This document shows positions 1 to 13,142 of a stretch of DNA of 64,000 bases, piece after piece. The notes under the pieces were generated by a model. It saw only the letters and a list, made by a program, of their open reading frames with translations, searched no databases and had not been told where the DNA came from. The position numbers and the translations under genes were made by a program. Location: NCBI RefSeq assembly GCF_003369915.1, contig NC_046675.1, positions 28,768,001 through 28,832,000 of the forward strand, written 5' to 3'. Source of the stretch: Drosophila miranda. Taxonomy: Eukaryota; Arthropoda; Insecta; Diptera; Drosophilidae. Every line of letters begins with the position of its first letter. Position 1 is the first letter of the stretch.

Positions 1-685
1 AAAGAAAAAACAAAGGAAAAAAACCAAAGAGAAACAAGAATTATATCATAAAAGATGTGGCTGGGCTGATATTTTGGTTTGGGGCTTGTCCCTCCACTGG
101 GTCTTCCAAGAATGGACGACCATCCGATGATTCAGCAGGCAAAAGGCAGCAGGCAGACGGAGCTTAATGAATACCTTGCAGATTTTGAGGAATTGATGCT
201 GCTTGAAAGATGCTTGGGGTTCGGTTCGTTGTGTGGCAAAAAAAAAAAAAAAAAGCGAGAACCGCGAGACGAGAATTGAGAACTGAAAACAGAAATTACC
301 TTTCAATGATGGCATGGCCAATGCGGAATTGCGGATGATGTGGTTGTTGTTCCTCAAGATGATGATGATGGTACGCGTGAGATATTTCCAATACGATTTG
401 CCATATTTCCGCTAGAGTTGCGCAAGAAAAGTTCTGTTTTTTTTCCATTCAGTTACCGTAAATGTGGGACAAAGTCTTAAGAGTTTATTTACCCCATTCG
501 GGGATGAGTCAGTATTGATAGGAAGGGAATATTTATAGACAGATGCCTAAGGAGAAGAGGCATGGTTATGGTTCCAATAAGAAGAATGCCAAGGGAGTTC
601 GAGAGAACAGAGATCTTTTTATGTAATCCCAATCTTTCATTTTCCTTTGAAGATTCTAATGTTATTCCTTTCGTTTTTTTCCCAG
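1..685 (+). other. sas intron, 3' part
   Basis: This stretch precedes the first sas exon visible here. It holds an A-run at about 239-254 and no convincing exon. A pyrimidine-rich tract followed by AG at 684-685 forms the splice acceptor. The small ORFs here, on both strands, do not look coding. Confidence 0.6.
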
Positions 686-3600
686 ATGTGACCACAACAT
701 CCCTTCCACCTACCAACAGCAGCAGCTCCCTGCCCCCAGCTGCTGGAGACACAATGAGTAGTTCTTCTGTGAGTTCTACCAGCATTGAACCAATCACCTC
801 GACAGAGCCCACAACAACGCCGCGACAGGAGAGTGATGGACCCGAACAGCACTTGATCTTCTCGCACACGGAGGCGGATCAGACCCACATCCAGCACATA
901 CCCCTGAGGGATGAGCACGCGGAGAATAGTGGAGCTGATGCCACCACCGAGGCACTGAAGGATCCACGAGAAGATCAGCTGCTCAATCAAATATCCAATG
1001 AGAACGATGATGTGGTCAAGGATCTGAATAATTTCCGACATCCGGCGACGCTGATCACGGCGAGCAACAGCAACAGCGAGGAGAACAGTGACTCCTCAGT
1101 GATTCCCAATGAAAATGAAAGTGAAAAGACAGAGGAAACAAAAACAACCAGTACAACAACAACGACAACGACAACGACAGAGGCAACACAGCAGATCGAG
1201 CGCGAAGAGGATCCCTATCATGTGCATATACTGTCCGAGAATCATGATCGCCTGGCCGAACACGAAGATTATCAAATGCTGTCGACCAGCACCGAGGAGT
1301 CCTCGTCATCGTCAGAGCCAGCTATAACAACTACAACCACAGAGAGCAGCTCTGATGCAGGTATTATTGTCAGTCTGGAGAACAAGGCGACTGCCGAGCC
1401 ATCCACATCCACATCCACAGAGGGTACGACGACTACAACTACAACCACATCTCGAGCACGCGCCATGCATATGAATGAGGAGCCAGAAATCGAAGCGGCG
1501 GCGGCTGCCACCACAATCATGCCACCAGACAACGAATCGTCGTCGGGTCCAGTGATTAACATTGTTGAAGGACAACACATGAAACAGGAGGAGGAGTCGC
1601 AGTCGGAGTCGGAGAGCAGCAGCAGCAGTACAGCCACCAGCACAACGCCAGCCACAACCACCACAGAGGAGCCATCGCCATTTGTGGCCTTTGCCGGCGA
1701 GGGACGGTCAGCGGGTGGTGCCGGCGATGATGATGTGGAGGAGCTCTTCCTGCATCGCAATGCCACAACACATGAGCAGCTCATGGATCTGAGTGATGTC
1801 AGCATGGATGAGGATCCCAAGGAGAGTAGCAGTAGCACCAGTACCAGTACCAGTACTTCTTCCACAACCACAACATCAACATCGACGACCACTGTTCAAC
1901 CGGAAACGGAAATGCCCAAAATAGTAGAAATCACCGCCAGCGGGGATACGATGCAACGTGAATGTTTGGCCAACAGCAAGAGCTACAAGGTTAGTATACA
2001 AAGATAATAAAATATAGAAGTTTGATCCCGTAGAGAAAGCGCAAACGCCTCCATCATCATTCCTTTTTGTCTGGCAGCCAGCCCACTTCCTGGCACGCAA
2101 CTCCAATTGGAGCTTGTCGTCACCCTGGAGATTGCATAATGGCCAACAAGTTTTTGGGTCCACTGCCGCTCATAATGAAACCGGTCAGAGCGCTGGGCCT
2201 TATATTCCAGACTCAGTCTCACTCTCAATCCCCAATGCAGCTGCTGCTGCTCCTGCTGCACTCCAAAAAAAACAAAACGAAACTAAAAAAAACACCATAT
2301 TTTCGGTGAGCCGCTGTCGCTGTTCGACCAAGCAGCAATTATGCAAAATATTTGCGCACCTTAAAAATCAAAAGAGAGAAAAATGTAGAAACAAATTTCA
2401 AGTAAAAGACAAAAAAAAAAACGAGCAAAGAAAATTCCAGTAAATTGCTGGGTTGTGATTGATGTTGACATCGCCTTTGTGGTTTTGGCCAAAGGCGGGA
2501 GATACAAACGGCAGTACGAGATCCGAGAGGGAGATACAAACGGCAGTACCAGATCCGAGAGGGAGATACAATTCCAAAACACTCTCAAATGCAAATTCCA
2601 TCCCATTTCAAGTCCAGGAATCCGATCAATAGTTCCAGCAACGTGTAAATTGTTAGCATTTCAGATAAATCACTAGATAAATGATTTGCATTAGAACTAT
2701 TTGGTTAAACAATGCATACAGTTGTATGGCTCTATCTTTCATCTAAAATAATTCATCTAATTAACAGCCAACGAGCATTTTCAATCATTTCCAACACGCC
2801 TTTGTGCGTCTGTCCAACTGTGACGTGTTCATCAAACATTGCACTCGGCCCCACAGAGGCACGGAATGGCTACCAATCATGAACGCTACTCATGGCTTAC
2901 ATCGGTTGTAGATATATACCGTACACATATATAGTGCAGTTGGTGCAATGAATGCCTGCAGCTGGGGAATGAGGCACTACTGACCAAAGCCCAACCCACT
3001 TTTCTGGGATGGAGCCTGCGCTTGGGCCTGAGCCTGAGCCTGAGTCTGAGTCTGGAGTGTTGATTTTGCTTTAATTAAACGAGCGTTTGGCTTTTCTTTT
3101 TCAAGTACCCTAATCTATAGAGGGGTATTGGGAAATTGTAAGGCATTTTGAGTTTCAATAATTGAAAGTTTGTCTCCGAAAAAGAGATCTTCTCGAAAGG
3201 GAAGTACTTTTTTCAATGATAAATAAGAAATGTCTGTAGTACTAAGTAGCACTTATAATTTCCATAAAAAGAGTATTCCCTTTTCGGTATTACCCTCCCT
3301 CCCTCCTTATTTTATTCAATTTTTTTTCTTAATCTTTTAAATTGTTTGTGTTGTCGTTTTCATAATCGAGTTTGCGGTTCGCGTTCGATATGAAATAATT
3401 TTTGCTTTCACTTTTAATGAATTGTTGCCGATAGACGGCCCTCCTCCACCTCCCTCACTCCACCCTCGTCCCCATCAGATATTTCTTATAAATTGCCATC
3501 GATTGTCGGACACGTGCAACATGCCAAGCCGCATGCCGCAAATGTTTTTCAAGTGAGCAGCCAAATAGTAAAAAAAAATATATATATTAATAAAGTAAAT

Positions 3601-6600
3601 TGCACAGCTTAGCTGATATTTTAGCTTGTTTTTCCAGTAGTTTAATGTGGCAAAGGGGGCGTTTTTATGGGCCGCCCGAGGCCCCAAAAGTTCACAAGAA
3701 TTGTGCTCATTAGCCCACCATAAAAGCAGGGGGCAGTGGCAGGTGGCAGGGGCACGAACCATAAAAAGCTTTGGGCGTGAATTTGTGCACCTGAGAGCCA
3801 TATAAACGGCTGAGAGAACAGGATAGAACCCTAGTCCCCGACGTTTAATTAAAAGAACAAACGACTGCCTAAAGTGTTTTCTCGCTAAAACAAAAGACTC
3901 AAGACACGAACTTTTGGGTCTACGCGTGCGTGGGCACCACCGCATTGGCTGAAGTATATGACATATTTGGTTATTGGAGCACTCCATACAGAGAGCAGGA
4001 AATTTCAGCTCATGATTGCCTTGAGTCAACAGGCGCATGATTGATGATCATCCACTCCAAAACATCAGTGCTTGCCTTATGCCACAAATTGACGTAATTT
4101 CTGTGCAAATAGCTTTCACAGAGTACACAAAAATTGGCAGAAAAATGTCTTTGCGGATGCGAAAAGAGCGAGAACTGGCACAGTAGGTCGATCTTCAGTC
4201 ATTTCCCTAAATAAATGATGATAGAACTTTTGCACTTTTGCCATTGAAGACAGGGAAAGTGGTGGGAAATGTTTTAGAAGGGAAATCAGGAAAAAACTTG
4301 ATTAGGTTTTGATTGAATGGGTGAAGGGAAATATTGGGAATTAATGGTTTAACACCATTGGATACCCAAAGAGATGGTCTATTGATGGGAATATTTATCC
4401 CTATCACATGTTATTTATATTCTAAATAAATGCCACATTTTCCAGCATGGCGATACCATGGAGAGGGAATGCGATGAGCGTTGCACTTGCAACCGCGGCG
4501 ACTGGATGTGTGAGCCACGTTGCAAGGGCTTGAGCTATCCCCGTGGCAGCCAGCGCAGCATGGCCAATCCCAACTGCAGAGAGCGTGTGGTGGAGGAGGA
4601 TGAGTGCTGTCGGATGATGGAATGCAATGAACCTTTGCTAGAGCCCACTGTGGCCATATCCGAGCAGGGAGCAGCACCAGCAATGGCAGCAGCAGCAGTG
4701 GAAGAGGAAGCCACTACCATTTCCAGCACCGATGATGAAGGTGAGTTTTCCATTAATCATTAGAAAACGACTTTGAGGAAGATGAAGCAGATGTAGTAGC
4801 TTTTGTTATGGCTTTATTTGTGGCTTTTACATGTCGATCTTTTTGGCCAAAGCTTTTTAACATGCTGTGTTCTCTATGCCATTCCATAAACGTGCCTCAT
4901 GCCCCAACACACAACACATACACAAAAACACTCGCCGCACACTCTCGACTCGACTGCATTCCTCCCATTGCATTGCACCCACATAGCCACGCCCAAGCCG
5001 AAGAATGATTGCCATTACATGGGAGGCGTTTATAAGTTCCGCGAACGCCTGGAGATCGCCTGCGATCAGATCTGCCACTGTGCCGAGGGTGGAGTGATGG
5101 ACTGCCGTCCACGGTGTCCGGAGAGGAATCACACGCGGGCCGACAAGTGTGTGTATGTGAAGGATCCCAAGGATGTGTGCTGCCAGCTCGAGCTGTGCGA
5201 TGTCACCCTGGATGATCATGAGCAGCCGCAGTCCCCGCCCCAGAACAGTGTGAACGAGGATTCGGAGGAGGAGCACCACCAACAGGAACATCTATATGGG
5301 TTGCAGGAGCAGGCCAGAGATGCTGGAGGTGCCACGTCCGGCTGCACCTTCAAGGGCTCCCAGTACGAGGTGGGACAGCAGTTCCGCGATGGCTGCGAAC
5401 AGTTGTGCATCTGCAATGAGCAGGGGATCCACTGTGCCAAGGTGGAGTGCCCCTCGAACTTCGGATTGGACGTGCAGGATCCGCACTGCATCCGCTGGGA
5501 GCCGGTGCCCGCAGACTTCAAGCCTATTCCCCCGAACTGCTGTCCGGAGAGCATGCGATGTGTGGACAATGGCACGTGCACCTATAAGGGCTTGCAGTTC
5601 GATAACTGGGCTCCGATTCCAGCGAATCTTTCAGGTAAAGTCCATACATCCAATCATTCCCTTCATATAGTCGCCTCATGCCACCCTTTGGATCTCCGCT
5701 TAGGTTGTGATCAGCATTGTTATTGCGAGAATGGGCGTGTGGAGTGCCGTCCGGCGTGTCCGCCAGTGCTGGCATTGCCGCCCGCGGACCTGCCCTGCCA
5801 TCCGGCACAGGCTCGCCTCCTTCCGATACCCGATGACGAGTGCTGCAAGCAATGGAGCTGTGCACCGCTGGTGCCAAAGATCGGGGCTGCCGGGCAGGAG
5901 GAATCCCCCAAAGAATCGTCCACGCAATCCACTCCGATTTCCAATGGTAAATAGATTTTGCATGACTTGAGATTAATCCTTTCCTGTTTTTGGGGAACTG
6001 CATGCAATATAGAAGTTTTTAAGAAACGTTTTTCCCACTTCCATGTCATTCGTTTGAGCTTTTTTCATTTGAAAATCATTTTCAATTCGTTTTTATTGGA
6101 AATTAATTAACTTTTTTGCGCTTTTAGTTTGCTGCCTAACTTGTTTTTCTTTCTGCTGGCTCTCACAATTCTGTTTTTGCATTTGAAAGCTATTTAATTT
6201 CGTTTTTACTTTACTTTTTTTCATCAATTATAAATATATTCACGCTATGCATTTTGTAAATAATCAAACAACATTCAACATGCAACAAAATAACAGAAAC
6301 TACAACGACAGCGACGACCACGACAAGTACAACAACCACTGGCAAAATGCCGCCCCAGAAGAAGCCCTCATCTCCAGGTGCCTTCTATCCCACATTGGAC
6401 GGCAAGCCACCAAAGTCCACTGGAGGAGGCCTGGGCATCTTTGAGAAGACAGAGAAAAACCATGAGAAGGGCCATGAAAAAGGACACAAGAAGGTGCAAC
6501 ACCAGCACCAGCAGCAGCAGCAGCAACAGGAGCAGGAGCAACAGCAGCATCAGCAACAGCAGCACCAGAACGATGTCATATTCGATGATCGTGAGGGACA

Positions 6601-9182
6601 CTTGCAGCAGAATGGCGGCTTTGTGCCCTTCCAATTCGGTCACCAGCATCCGCACCAGCAGCACCTAGGACCCTTTGGATTCTACAATCCCGTGAAGCCT
6701 GTCTATGAGGACTACAATCCCTATGAGCCGTACGACATTAATCCCAACGGAACGCCCCAAGGCAAGCCACCACCAGTGCCGACTAGTCAATCGGATCTGT
6801 TTAATATACTGGGAGCAGAACAGCCAGGACATCAGGGGCATCCCAATCATAATGGACATCCAGCGCAGACCCAAAAGGATAATCATAATCTGCCCTCCCA
6901 AGTGAGAATCGAACAGATTCTGCAGCATTTGCAGCAGACCGTGCCAGGCGGACCACCGTCCCAACAGCAGCAGCAGAATCCCCAACAGCAGCAGCAGCAG
7001 AATCCCGGACATTATGTGCCCATTGTGCACAGTGGATTGCCGCCACCGCCGCCAGCACATGGCATTGCCATTGTCGATGGCCAGCCCGTGGCATATGAGA
7101 GCTATCCGGTGATACCGGGCCTGGGAGTGCCGCCACCACCAATCCATCAGCAGCAGCAGCAACAGCAGCAACAGAAGCAACAGCCACTGCAACAGCAGGC
7201 CACAATCCTGCCCAGCTCCAGCACTACTTCAGGATTGTCCACCCAAGCCAGTGAGCATAGTCTACACCAGAATCAGGAGACGCTAACGAAGCAGCAGCAG
7301 CAATCCAATCCAGGTTGAACCAACAAAATATTCTATAGCTACCCAACACTCTTAGATCTCTACAACAGCCACAACAGAACACTGCGACAGGGTTTTTACT
7401 GTACTAACTGCCGACCCACACACAAACACAAGCTACTCTTCACACAGATACAAAAGCATCTACACATTCATATAGATCCATCCATCATTGTCATGCTTTT
7501 TACGCTAATCCGAAATTTGAGCGATTTTCCAAACAAAATCCGTTAATTATTTTTTGGGGCAAACAAAATACTAATCTCTAAAAATTAATTAGTCGCTGAA
7601 AACTAACCAAAAATTCATATATTTCCCCAAAAAGGCAATAGCAAACTGCAGCCAGACATCGAAGTTCATACTCTGGAGGCTCTGGATGCACGAACCATTC
7701 ACATTGTCTTCACTGTACCCGAGGTCTATGTGAATCTCCATGGACGCATCGAACTGCGCTACACGAATGGACCTAGCAATGACACCTCGACCTGGGAGCA
7801 ACAGATCTTTGCACCGCCAGAGGATCTCCTGGCCACCTCGCAGATGGAGTTCGACTTGAACTATCTAGAGCCCAATTCCCTGTACAAAGTAAAGATCACA
7901 CTGATCCTCAGGGATCTCAACTCCCAACCATCGAGCACTGTGCATGTGGTAAAGCTACCAGCGGAGAGGACCATCACACCACCTCCGCCCTTCACCGACT
8001 ACAGGCCGGACTTCCAGGACATCTTCAAGACCGTGGAGGATGCAGAGTTGAATGTCAGCGAAACGAATGCCACATGGCTGCAGTTGACATGGAAGAAGCT
8101 CGGCGACGAGCAGATGGAGTATGTGGATGGAGTGCAGCTGCGCTACAAGGAGCTCACGGGCATGATCTACTCCTCATCCCCACTGATACACCGCACCCTC
8201 ACCAGCTACACCATCCAGAACTTGCAGCCGGATACGGGCTACGAGATCGGTCTCTACTACATTCCTCTGGCCGGCCATGGGGCAGAGCTGCGTGCCGGAC
8301 ACATGATCAAGGTGCGCACAGCGCCCAAGATCGATGTGTATGGCTTCGATGTGACTGTGAATGTCACCAAGGTGAAGACCCAGAGCGTGGAGATCTCCTG
8401 GAATGGTGTGCCCTATCCGGAGGATAAATTCGTGCACATCTATCGCGCCATCTACCAGAGCGATGCTGGGAAGGAGGACTCGAGCGTGTTCAAGGTGGCC
8501 AAGCGGGACAGCACCACAGGCACTCTCATTATGGACCTCAAGCCGGGCACCAAGTACCGCCTTTGGCTGGAGATGTATCTGACGAATGGCAATACCAAGA
8601 AGAGCAATGTGGTTAACTTTATCACGAAGCCAGGAGGACCGGCCACGCCTGGAAAGACAGGTAAGACTCGAGTGGGAATATCTCTAAGAAGAGTTTTGAT
8701 AGGAATCTTTAATGGATTATCATTTCCTTTTCAAGTCTTGCAATTTTTTGAAAGGATTTATTTGGGTTTTAAGATATTTGGTAAACCAAAAGAAAAGCCT
8801 TGGCTCTGTCGTAGTTTTAGATCTAAGAACCCTAATCACTCCTTACATTAATCCCTACCTTTCATTATTACAGGAAAACTCCTCACAGCAGGCACAGATC
8901 AACCAGTGGGTGACTATTACGGTCCCCTGGTTGTGGTCTCTGTGATCGCCGCTTTGGCCATTATGTCCACGCTGGCCCTGCTCCTCATCATCACCCGGAG
9001 GCGAGTCCATCAAACGGCGTCCATTACACCTCCACGCAAGAGCGATGCGGCCTATGACAATCCCTCATACAAAGTGGAGATCCAACAGGAGACTATGAGT
9101 GAGTAGACGACGAGAAAAATCTATTCAATCTATACGAATTTGTAATTAAAAGTACTTAAATCCCCTCCTTCCAGATCTGTAA
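686..9182 (+). CDS. sas: stranded at second (Sas), epidermal cell-surface receptor, 5' end outside window
   Basis: Sas is a single-pass receptor of epithelia; in the fly it is known as an apical protein and a partner of the receptor phosphatase Ptp10D. Exons inferred: 686-1989, 4446-4740, 4987-5634, 5704-5946, 6297-7313, 7635-8660, 8874-9098, 9175-9182. The phases agree throughout and give 1587 residues here. The signal-peptide exon is left of the window. In order the protein has a Ser/Thr-rich mucin-like part, four von Willebrand C modules (each with CxC and CC-x-x-x-x-C patterns), a Thr then Gln/Pro-rich linker, three fibronectin III domains, a membrane helix (about 8918-8985) followed by TRRR, and a short tail with an NPSY (NPxY) motif. 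The last exon gives a C-terminus ending ETMNL; reading through the last donor would instead give MSE and a stop at 9106. The gene identity comes from domain order and its position beside SHQ1 and lap. Confidence 0.88.
1990..4445 (+). other. sas intron, 2.46 kb
   Basis: This intron splits the first VWC module. It has a GTTAGT donor and a TTTTCCAG acceptor. It contains a short imperfect tandem repeat near 2500-2570, where GAGATACAAACGGCAGTA occurs twice about 30 nt apart, and TGAGTC/TGAGCC repeats near 3025-3052. No additional exon could be supported; the 187-codon minus-strand ORF at 3475-4038 has no coding look. Confidence 0.6.
4446..5946 (+). other. sas exons coding the von Willebrand C cluster
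   Basis: Three exons (4446-4740, 4987-5634, 5704-5946) encode most of four cysteine-rich VWC modules. The intron at 5635-5703 is only 69 nt, has no stop in frame and is a multiple of three. If it is retained, it adds 23 residues, one of them cysteine, inside the fourth module. The exon boundaries from 4740 onward are all phase 1, so modules could be skipped without a frameshift. Confidence 0.8.
6297..7313 (+). other. sas Gln/Pro-rich linker exon
   Basis: This 1017-nt exon begins with a run of Thr codons, then encodes Gln-, His- and Pro-rich low-complexity sequence that links the VWC cluster to the fibronectin domains. Both ends are phase 1, so it could be skipped in frame. The acceptor (ATAACAG) lacks a pyrimidine tract and the donor is GTTGAA, both weaker than other sas sites. 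That makes alternative splicing plausible. Confidence 0.65.
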
Positions 9183-9900
9183 CTCACGAATCTGCCAAAA
9201 ACACTTAGTTCTAAAACAGATTCTTGTAAATATTTAAAGAAAAAACGAAAGGAAGGATGGAAAAAATAAGGAAAAGTAATGGAAAAACTCAAACTCAGTG
9301 TCAGTAAAAATTATGTAATCAAAAAAAAAACGATGGAAAAAAAATAATTTTCTTAAGCCGGCGCAAGATCAGTAAAAAATTGTCCCAAATGTGGAATTCG
9401 GCCGCCATGTTGTACGTAGTGTTTAAGTAATCAACACAATTTTTTGTTAAACAATTTGTGACTTGTGTATATAGAGAGAGAGTGAGACAAGCAAGGAGGA
9501 TACCCTATGGAAGAACTAATTGATCAAAAACTCCACACAACAAAAAACCCCGGGCACATTGATTCTTCTAGCGATTTCAAGATGCATACGAGTTTAGTTA
9601 GTTTAACTTGTAAATTTTAGCTTTACACCTATCGTAATTTAAAGGCGCCTCATCATCCGTGGAGCGAAAATCAAATCAACAACTAAAGGAAGCCCGCCAC
9701 AAAAGCGATGATGCGTTTTTCAATTAACAGTCCATAAATATTTAAAAGTAGCTCGTAAAAACACTTAAAGAGATATGCATATACTCGTATGTATGTATGA
9801 ATAAATAAAGAAAAAATTATAAAAACTATTAAAATAAATTCGAGTGTTTTTGATCTAAGAACTAACAAATTATTAGAACGGAATAAAATAGCCAAGGGTA
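9183..9900 (+). other. sas 3' untranslated region
   Basis: AT-rich sequence after the sas stop. Candidate poly(A) signals AATAAA occur near 9800-9835 and at about 9882. It ends tail-to-tail with the 3' end of the SHQ1 homologue. Confidence 0.55.
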
Positions 9901-10691
9901 GCATTTAAAAGTAAGTATTACTTATCCGTTCACCTCCAAAAAAGTTACATTTTCGGGGATTTATTACAAAAATATATTATATATTTTATTAATATAATTT
10001 AGACGTGTTTCTTCCTGACTTTTATGACCTTTCTAGACATTTATACAACTTTAACTTTAAGCTTTTTGGATGACTTTCGCCCATTTCTTGGTTTTTCATT
10101 TCACATTCAATTTCCACATTTCGTTTTTCCATAATTTCGTTTATTTTCTTTTTGCTTACAGCACCAACAATATCAATATCGTATATCTATATATATATGC
10201 TTGTAGATATATATATATATATATATGTTTTTGTATATATACAAAATGCACAACTAGATTTCGCGTTTTTTGTTTTTGTTTCAGAATTCAAAATTCAAAT
10301 ATTTCTTACACTAAATGCTAAAGTTCTTTGTATTTTTGACGTGTTAATTATAGACAAAAGTTATTGTAGAGCAAAGGAAAAAGGATATTTTAAATACTCT
10401 TGCTCATTTTGGCATAAACAAATCTTTGAGTTTGCTTTTTTTTCGTTTTGATATATAAATTATTGTACAATTAATATGTAAGTAGACATTTTTTAATTTC
10501 TTGCTTTTGTTTTTTTTTTTCAGTATTTCTTTGCTTTGTTTCTTTCTATTTTGTATTTTTCTTTTGTGTATTTTTTAAATGGTAAAAGTAATCACTGTTT
10601 AGCCTCCGTTCTTTGACATTAAGTTGGTTGTGGTGTGGTTTTTGTTGTGGGGTGGGGGGATGAAGGATGCTGGTACAGGACATGACGATGT
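9901..10691 (-). other. SHQ1 3' untranslated region and convergent sas/SHQ1 spacer
   Basis: AT-rich sequence with TA microsatellites at about 10188-10242. TTTATT at about 10139-10144 would be an AATAAA poly(A) signal for the minus-strand gene. No gene was seen between. Confidence 0.45.
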
Positions 10692-12742
10692 CTACTTGGT
10701 GCTGGTGGTGCTGATGCTATTGCTGGCAGCCGTCTCGCTGTTGCTACACTGCTCGATGACGCTGTTGCCCTCCGCCTCGCTGCTGGTTGTGGTCGATGAG
10801 GCAGAATCCTCATTATCATCATCCGCACCGCCTTCTTCATCATCATCATCTTCATCATCATCGTCGTCGTCGTCTTCATCGTCATCGTTGTCGTCGTTCG
10901 CCGCATAGACAGCCTCATTCTCAATCAAACGCATGTCCATGTCCATACTCTCGAATGAATCGGTTATGACACTGTCATCATCAGTCGTTGTCTCATCCTC
11001 CTGGCCGGACGTGTCGTTGTCCATATCCATCTCATCATCGCCACCCCCTCCTTGCTGCAGCGACGGCGACTCCCCGGCAGTCAGACGAATCTCCTGCATC
11101 AGCTCCTGGATCAGTTCAGTCTCTATTTCGGTGACGCCCAGATTCAGATGCTTTTTGGTCACATCCATCAGCACATTCTTCACATTGCGGGCCAGCAGAT
11201 GCAGATGCTCATCGCTGCAGACATTCGCATTGGTCACATAGCTTATGTAGTCCTCCAGGTAGTAGGTGTTGTAGCTCTCGCGGCACGGCTCACCGCTGGC
11301 AAACTGCTGGTGCGTCAACAAAAGCTGATTAATCAGCCAGTTCCGACCGCCTTTTAGCACCTCGATGGCATCCCGAACGCACTGGCGCCCGAGCTCAAAG
11401 TTTCGGAACAGTGGATAGGTTATGGCACGACGAAGGAAGGCCACCACGACATCCCTGTAGTTGTCGAACTGCTCGTAGTAGCAGAATAGAGGACACAGTA
11501 TGCTGCGAGTCCAGGCCGATTCACAGGTGGGATCGTTATTGGTGGTCCGCACATCGTAGCAAATGGCCAGCACAATGCTGATGAGGCCGCAGTCGATCTC
11601 TTTTTGTCTGAGCCTCTCCAAGGGGCTATCGTCATCTCCGCGCTCCTCATCCTTCTGCTGTTTCTGCAACGCCTCTCGACTGAGATTATGCAACAGATGG
11701 GCCTGCTCTTGGGTCATGGAAGTTTCAAAGATTTTGGGCTTGAAGCGCAGGGGATTCTGATGCCCGGACGGAACCTGCAGCTCCACAAAGTTCATTTTGT
11801 ATTGGTCGCGCGAAAAGCGTTTCATTTCGTCAACAATACGATCCTGCAGACGTTGAATGGGGCTAAGGCGATGGGGCTCCAACACACGACAAGTGGATTT
11901 ATCCACCTGAAGAGGGATGACATATTGAATTAAAAGTTTAGTTTCAATCCACTCTACTTACATCGCTAATATCCGGGGGTCCACTGTATTTGCTGGCATA
12001 GCCATAGCCGAAATGATTTGTTAACTTGTATATGCGCTCGTTTCCCTCGAGCTGCAGTTGGCACTGATCGGTGATGCGTTTGAGTTTGCATTCCTGGACA
12101 AGGGACTCCTTCTTTGGCTGATACAGGGCATCGGCCAGTGTAGGCAGCCGCAAAAAGGTGGCAATGTACTCCTTGCGCACGGTCTTTGGTTTCGGGGCAT
12201 CGCCAATGCTAGAGGAGGCTCCACCTCCTGATGAACTATCTTGAGTGGTGGCCGCAGTGGCAGGCGGCAGGCAGCGTAGGCATAGCTGGTAATGATTATC
12301 CTCTGGATTGAATTTTATCAGCAGTGTTTTCAGCTCTCGCAAATCGAATGTGCGTCGGCTGTGGAATCTGGGGAAATACAAAGGAAATGCGAAATGCCAT
12401 ACATGCATATACGATATGGATAAATGATTGGATAATGACTCACTTGTACAGCTTGACATCGGCATAAAAGTACAAATCATGCGAGTCAACAAATATATCG
12501 CAGTTTCTTATGCGATCCACATGTAATGCTTCCGCACAGCCCGCACCCTCCTGTGCCAAGGCAACCACGACCCCGCGCCCAGTCTCTGCTCCTGCTGCTT
12601 CAGCCTCTGCTGGTGCTCCCTTTGCAGCTGCTTCTGCTGCTGTGGGCGAGTGCGATGGCTTCTCCCTGGCATGGGGATGCGGTATCACAAGGGTGCATGT
12701 GTTCTCCTGATAGCTGTGTGTGATAACATGTCCATATAACAT
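10692..12742 (-). CDS. SHQ1 homologue, H/ACA RNP assembly chaperone
   Basis: SHQ1 binds the pseudouridine synthase dyskerin/Cbf5 before it enters box H/ACA ribonucleoproteins, so it acts in snoRNP and rRNA maturation. Three exons are inferred: 12444-12742, 11962-12367 and 10692-11906, 639 codons in all. The first exon ends in a CS (p23-like) domain start (DIFVDSHDLYFYADVKLY). The rest contains the SHQ1-specific helical domain, with features such as YGYASKYSGPPDISD, and ESAWTRSILCPLFCYYEQFD and GRQCVRDAIEVLKGGRNWL further on. The C-terminus is a long Asp/Glu tract followed by a Ser/Thr tail. I believe this is the orthologue of D. melanogaster CG10055. The start at 12742 fits the promoter motifs about 130 nt upstream. 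It is divergent from lap. Confidence 0.87.
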
Positions 12743-12875
12743 CTTTTTATTTTAATACGTTTAACTACGTTTTAACTACTGTTTTTAGTATAATTTTATT
12801 TATTTTAATGACCAGTCTGCCCGTATACAACAACCTAAAAAACGGCGCACAACGCGTTACGTAAATACTAGAGTT

Positions 12876-12886
12876 CCGTGTGACCG
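12876..12886 (-). promoter_or_regulatory. motif-1-like element of the SHQ1 promoter
   Basis: Read on the minus strand this is CGGTCACACGG, one mismatch from Ohler motif 1 (YGGTCACACTR), which sits at the start site of fly housekeeping genes. It is about 135 nt upstream of the SHQ1 start codon and 7 nt downstream of a motif 6. Confidence 0.6.
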
Positions 12887-12893
12887 TAAAAGC

Positions 12894-12905
12894 AAAAATA
12901 CCAAA
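12894..12905 (-). promoter_or_regulatory. Ohler motif 6 of the SHQ1 promoter
   Basis: On the minus strand this reads TTTGGTATTTTT, a full match to KTYRGTATWTTT. It lies just upstream of the motif-1-like site, the order expected in motif 1/6 promoters. Confidence 0.65.
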
Positions 12906-13142
12906 TAATATACAAACAATTTGAGTATTTTTAGGTACAATTTTCGCGAATACTTCGCAACACTGACATAACAGGCCAATGGGTAATAAAATACACCACG
13001 AAAATTATGAAAGTCTATATAAAGAGAAGATGTGGATCTACGAGACGAACTTACAAACAGTGCTATTTTCCGCGGTTTAACTGAAGTTTTTCACCTGCTT
13101 AAAGATAGGGGGCTTAAGTGGGTTAGTTCGTTTTTCATCGGT

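Noticed and set aside
1272..1892. 206-codon minus-strand ORF rich in Val, Ser and Leu
   Set aside because: Mirror of the Thr/Ser-rich sas exon on the other strand.
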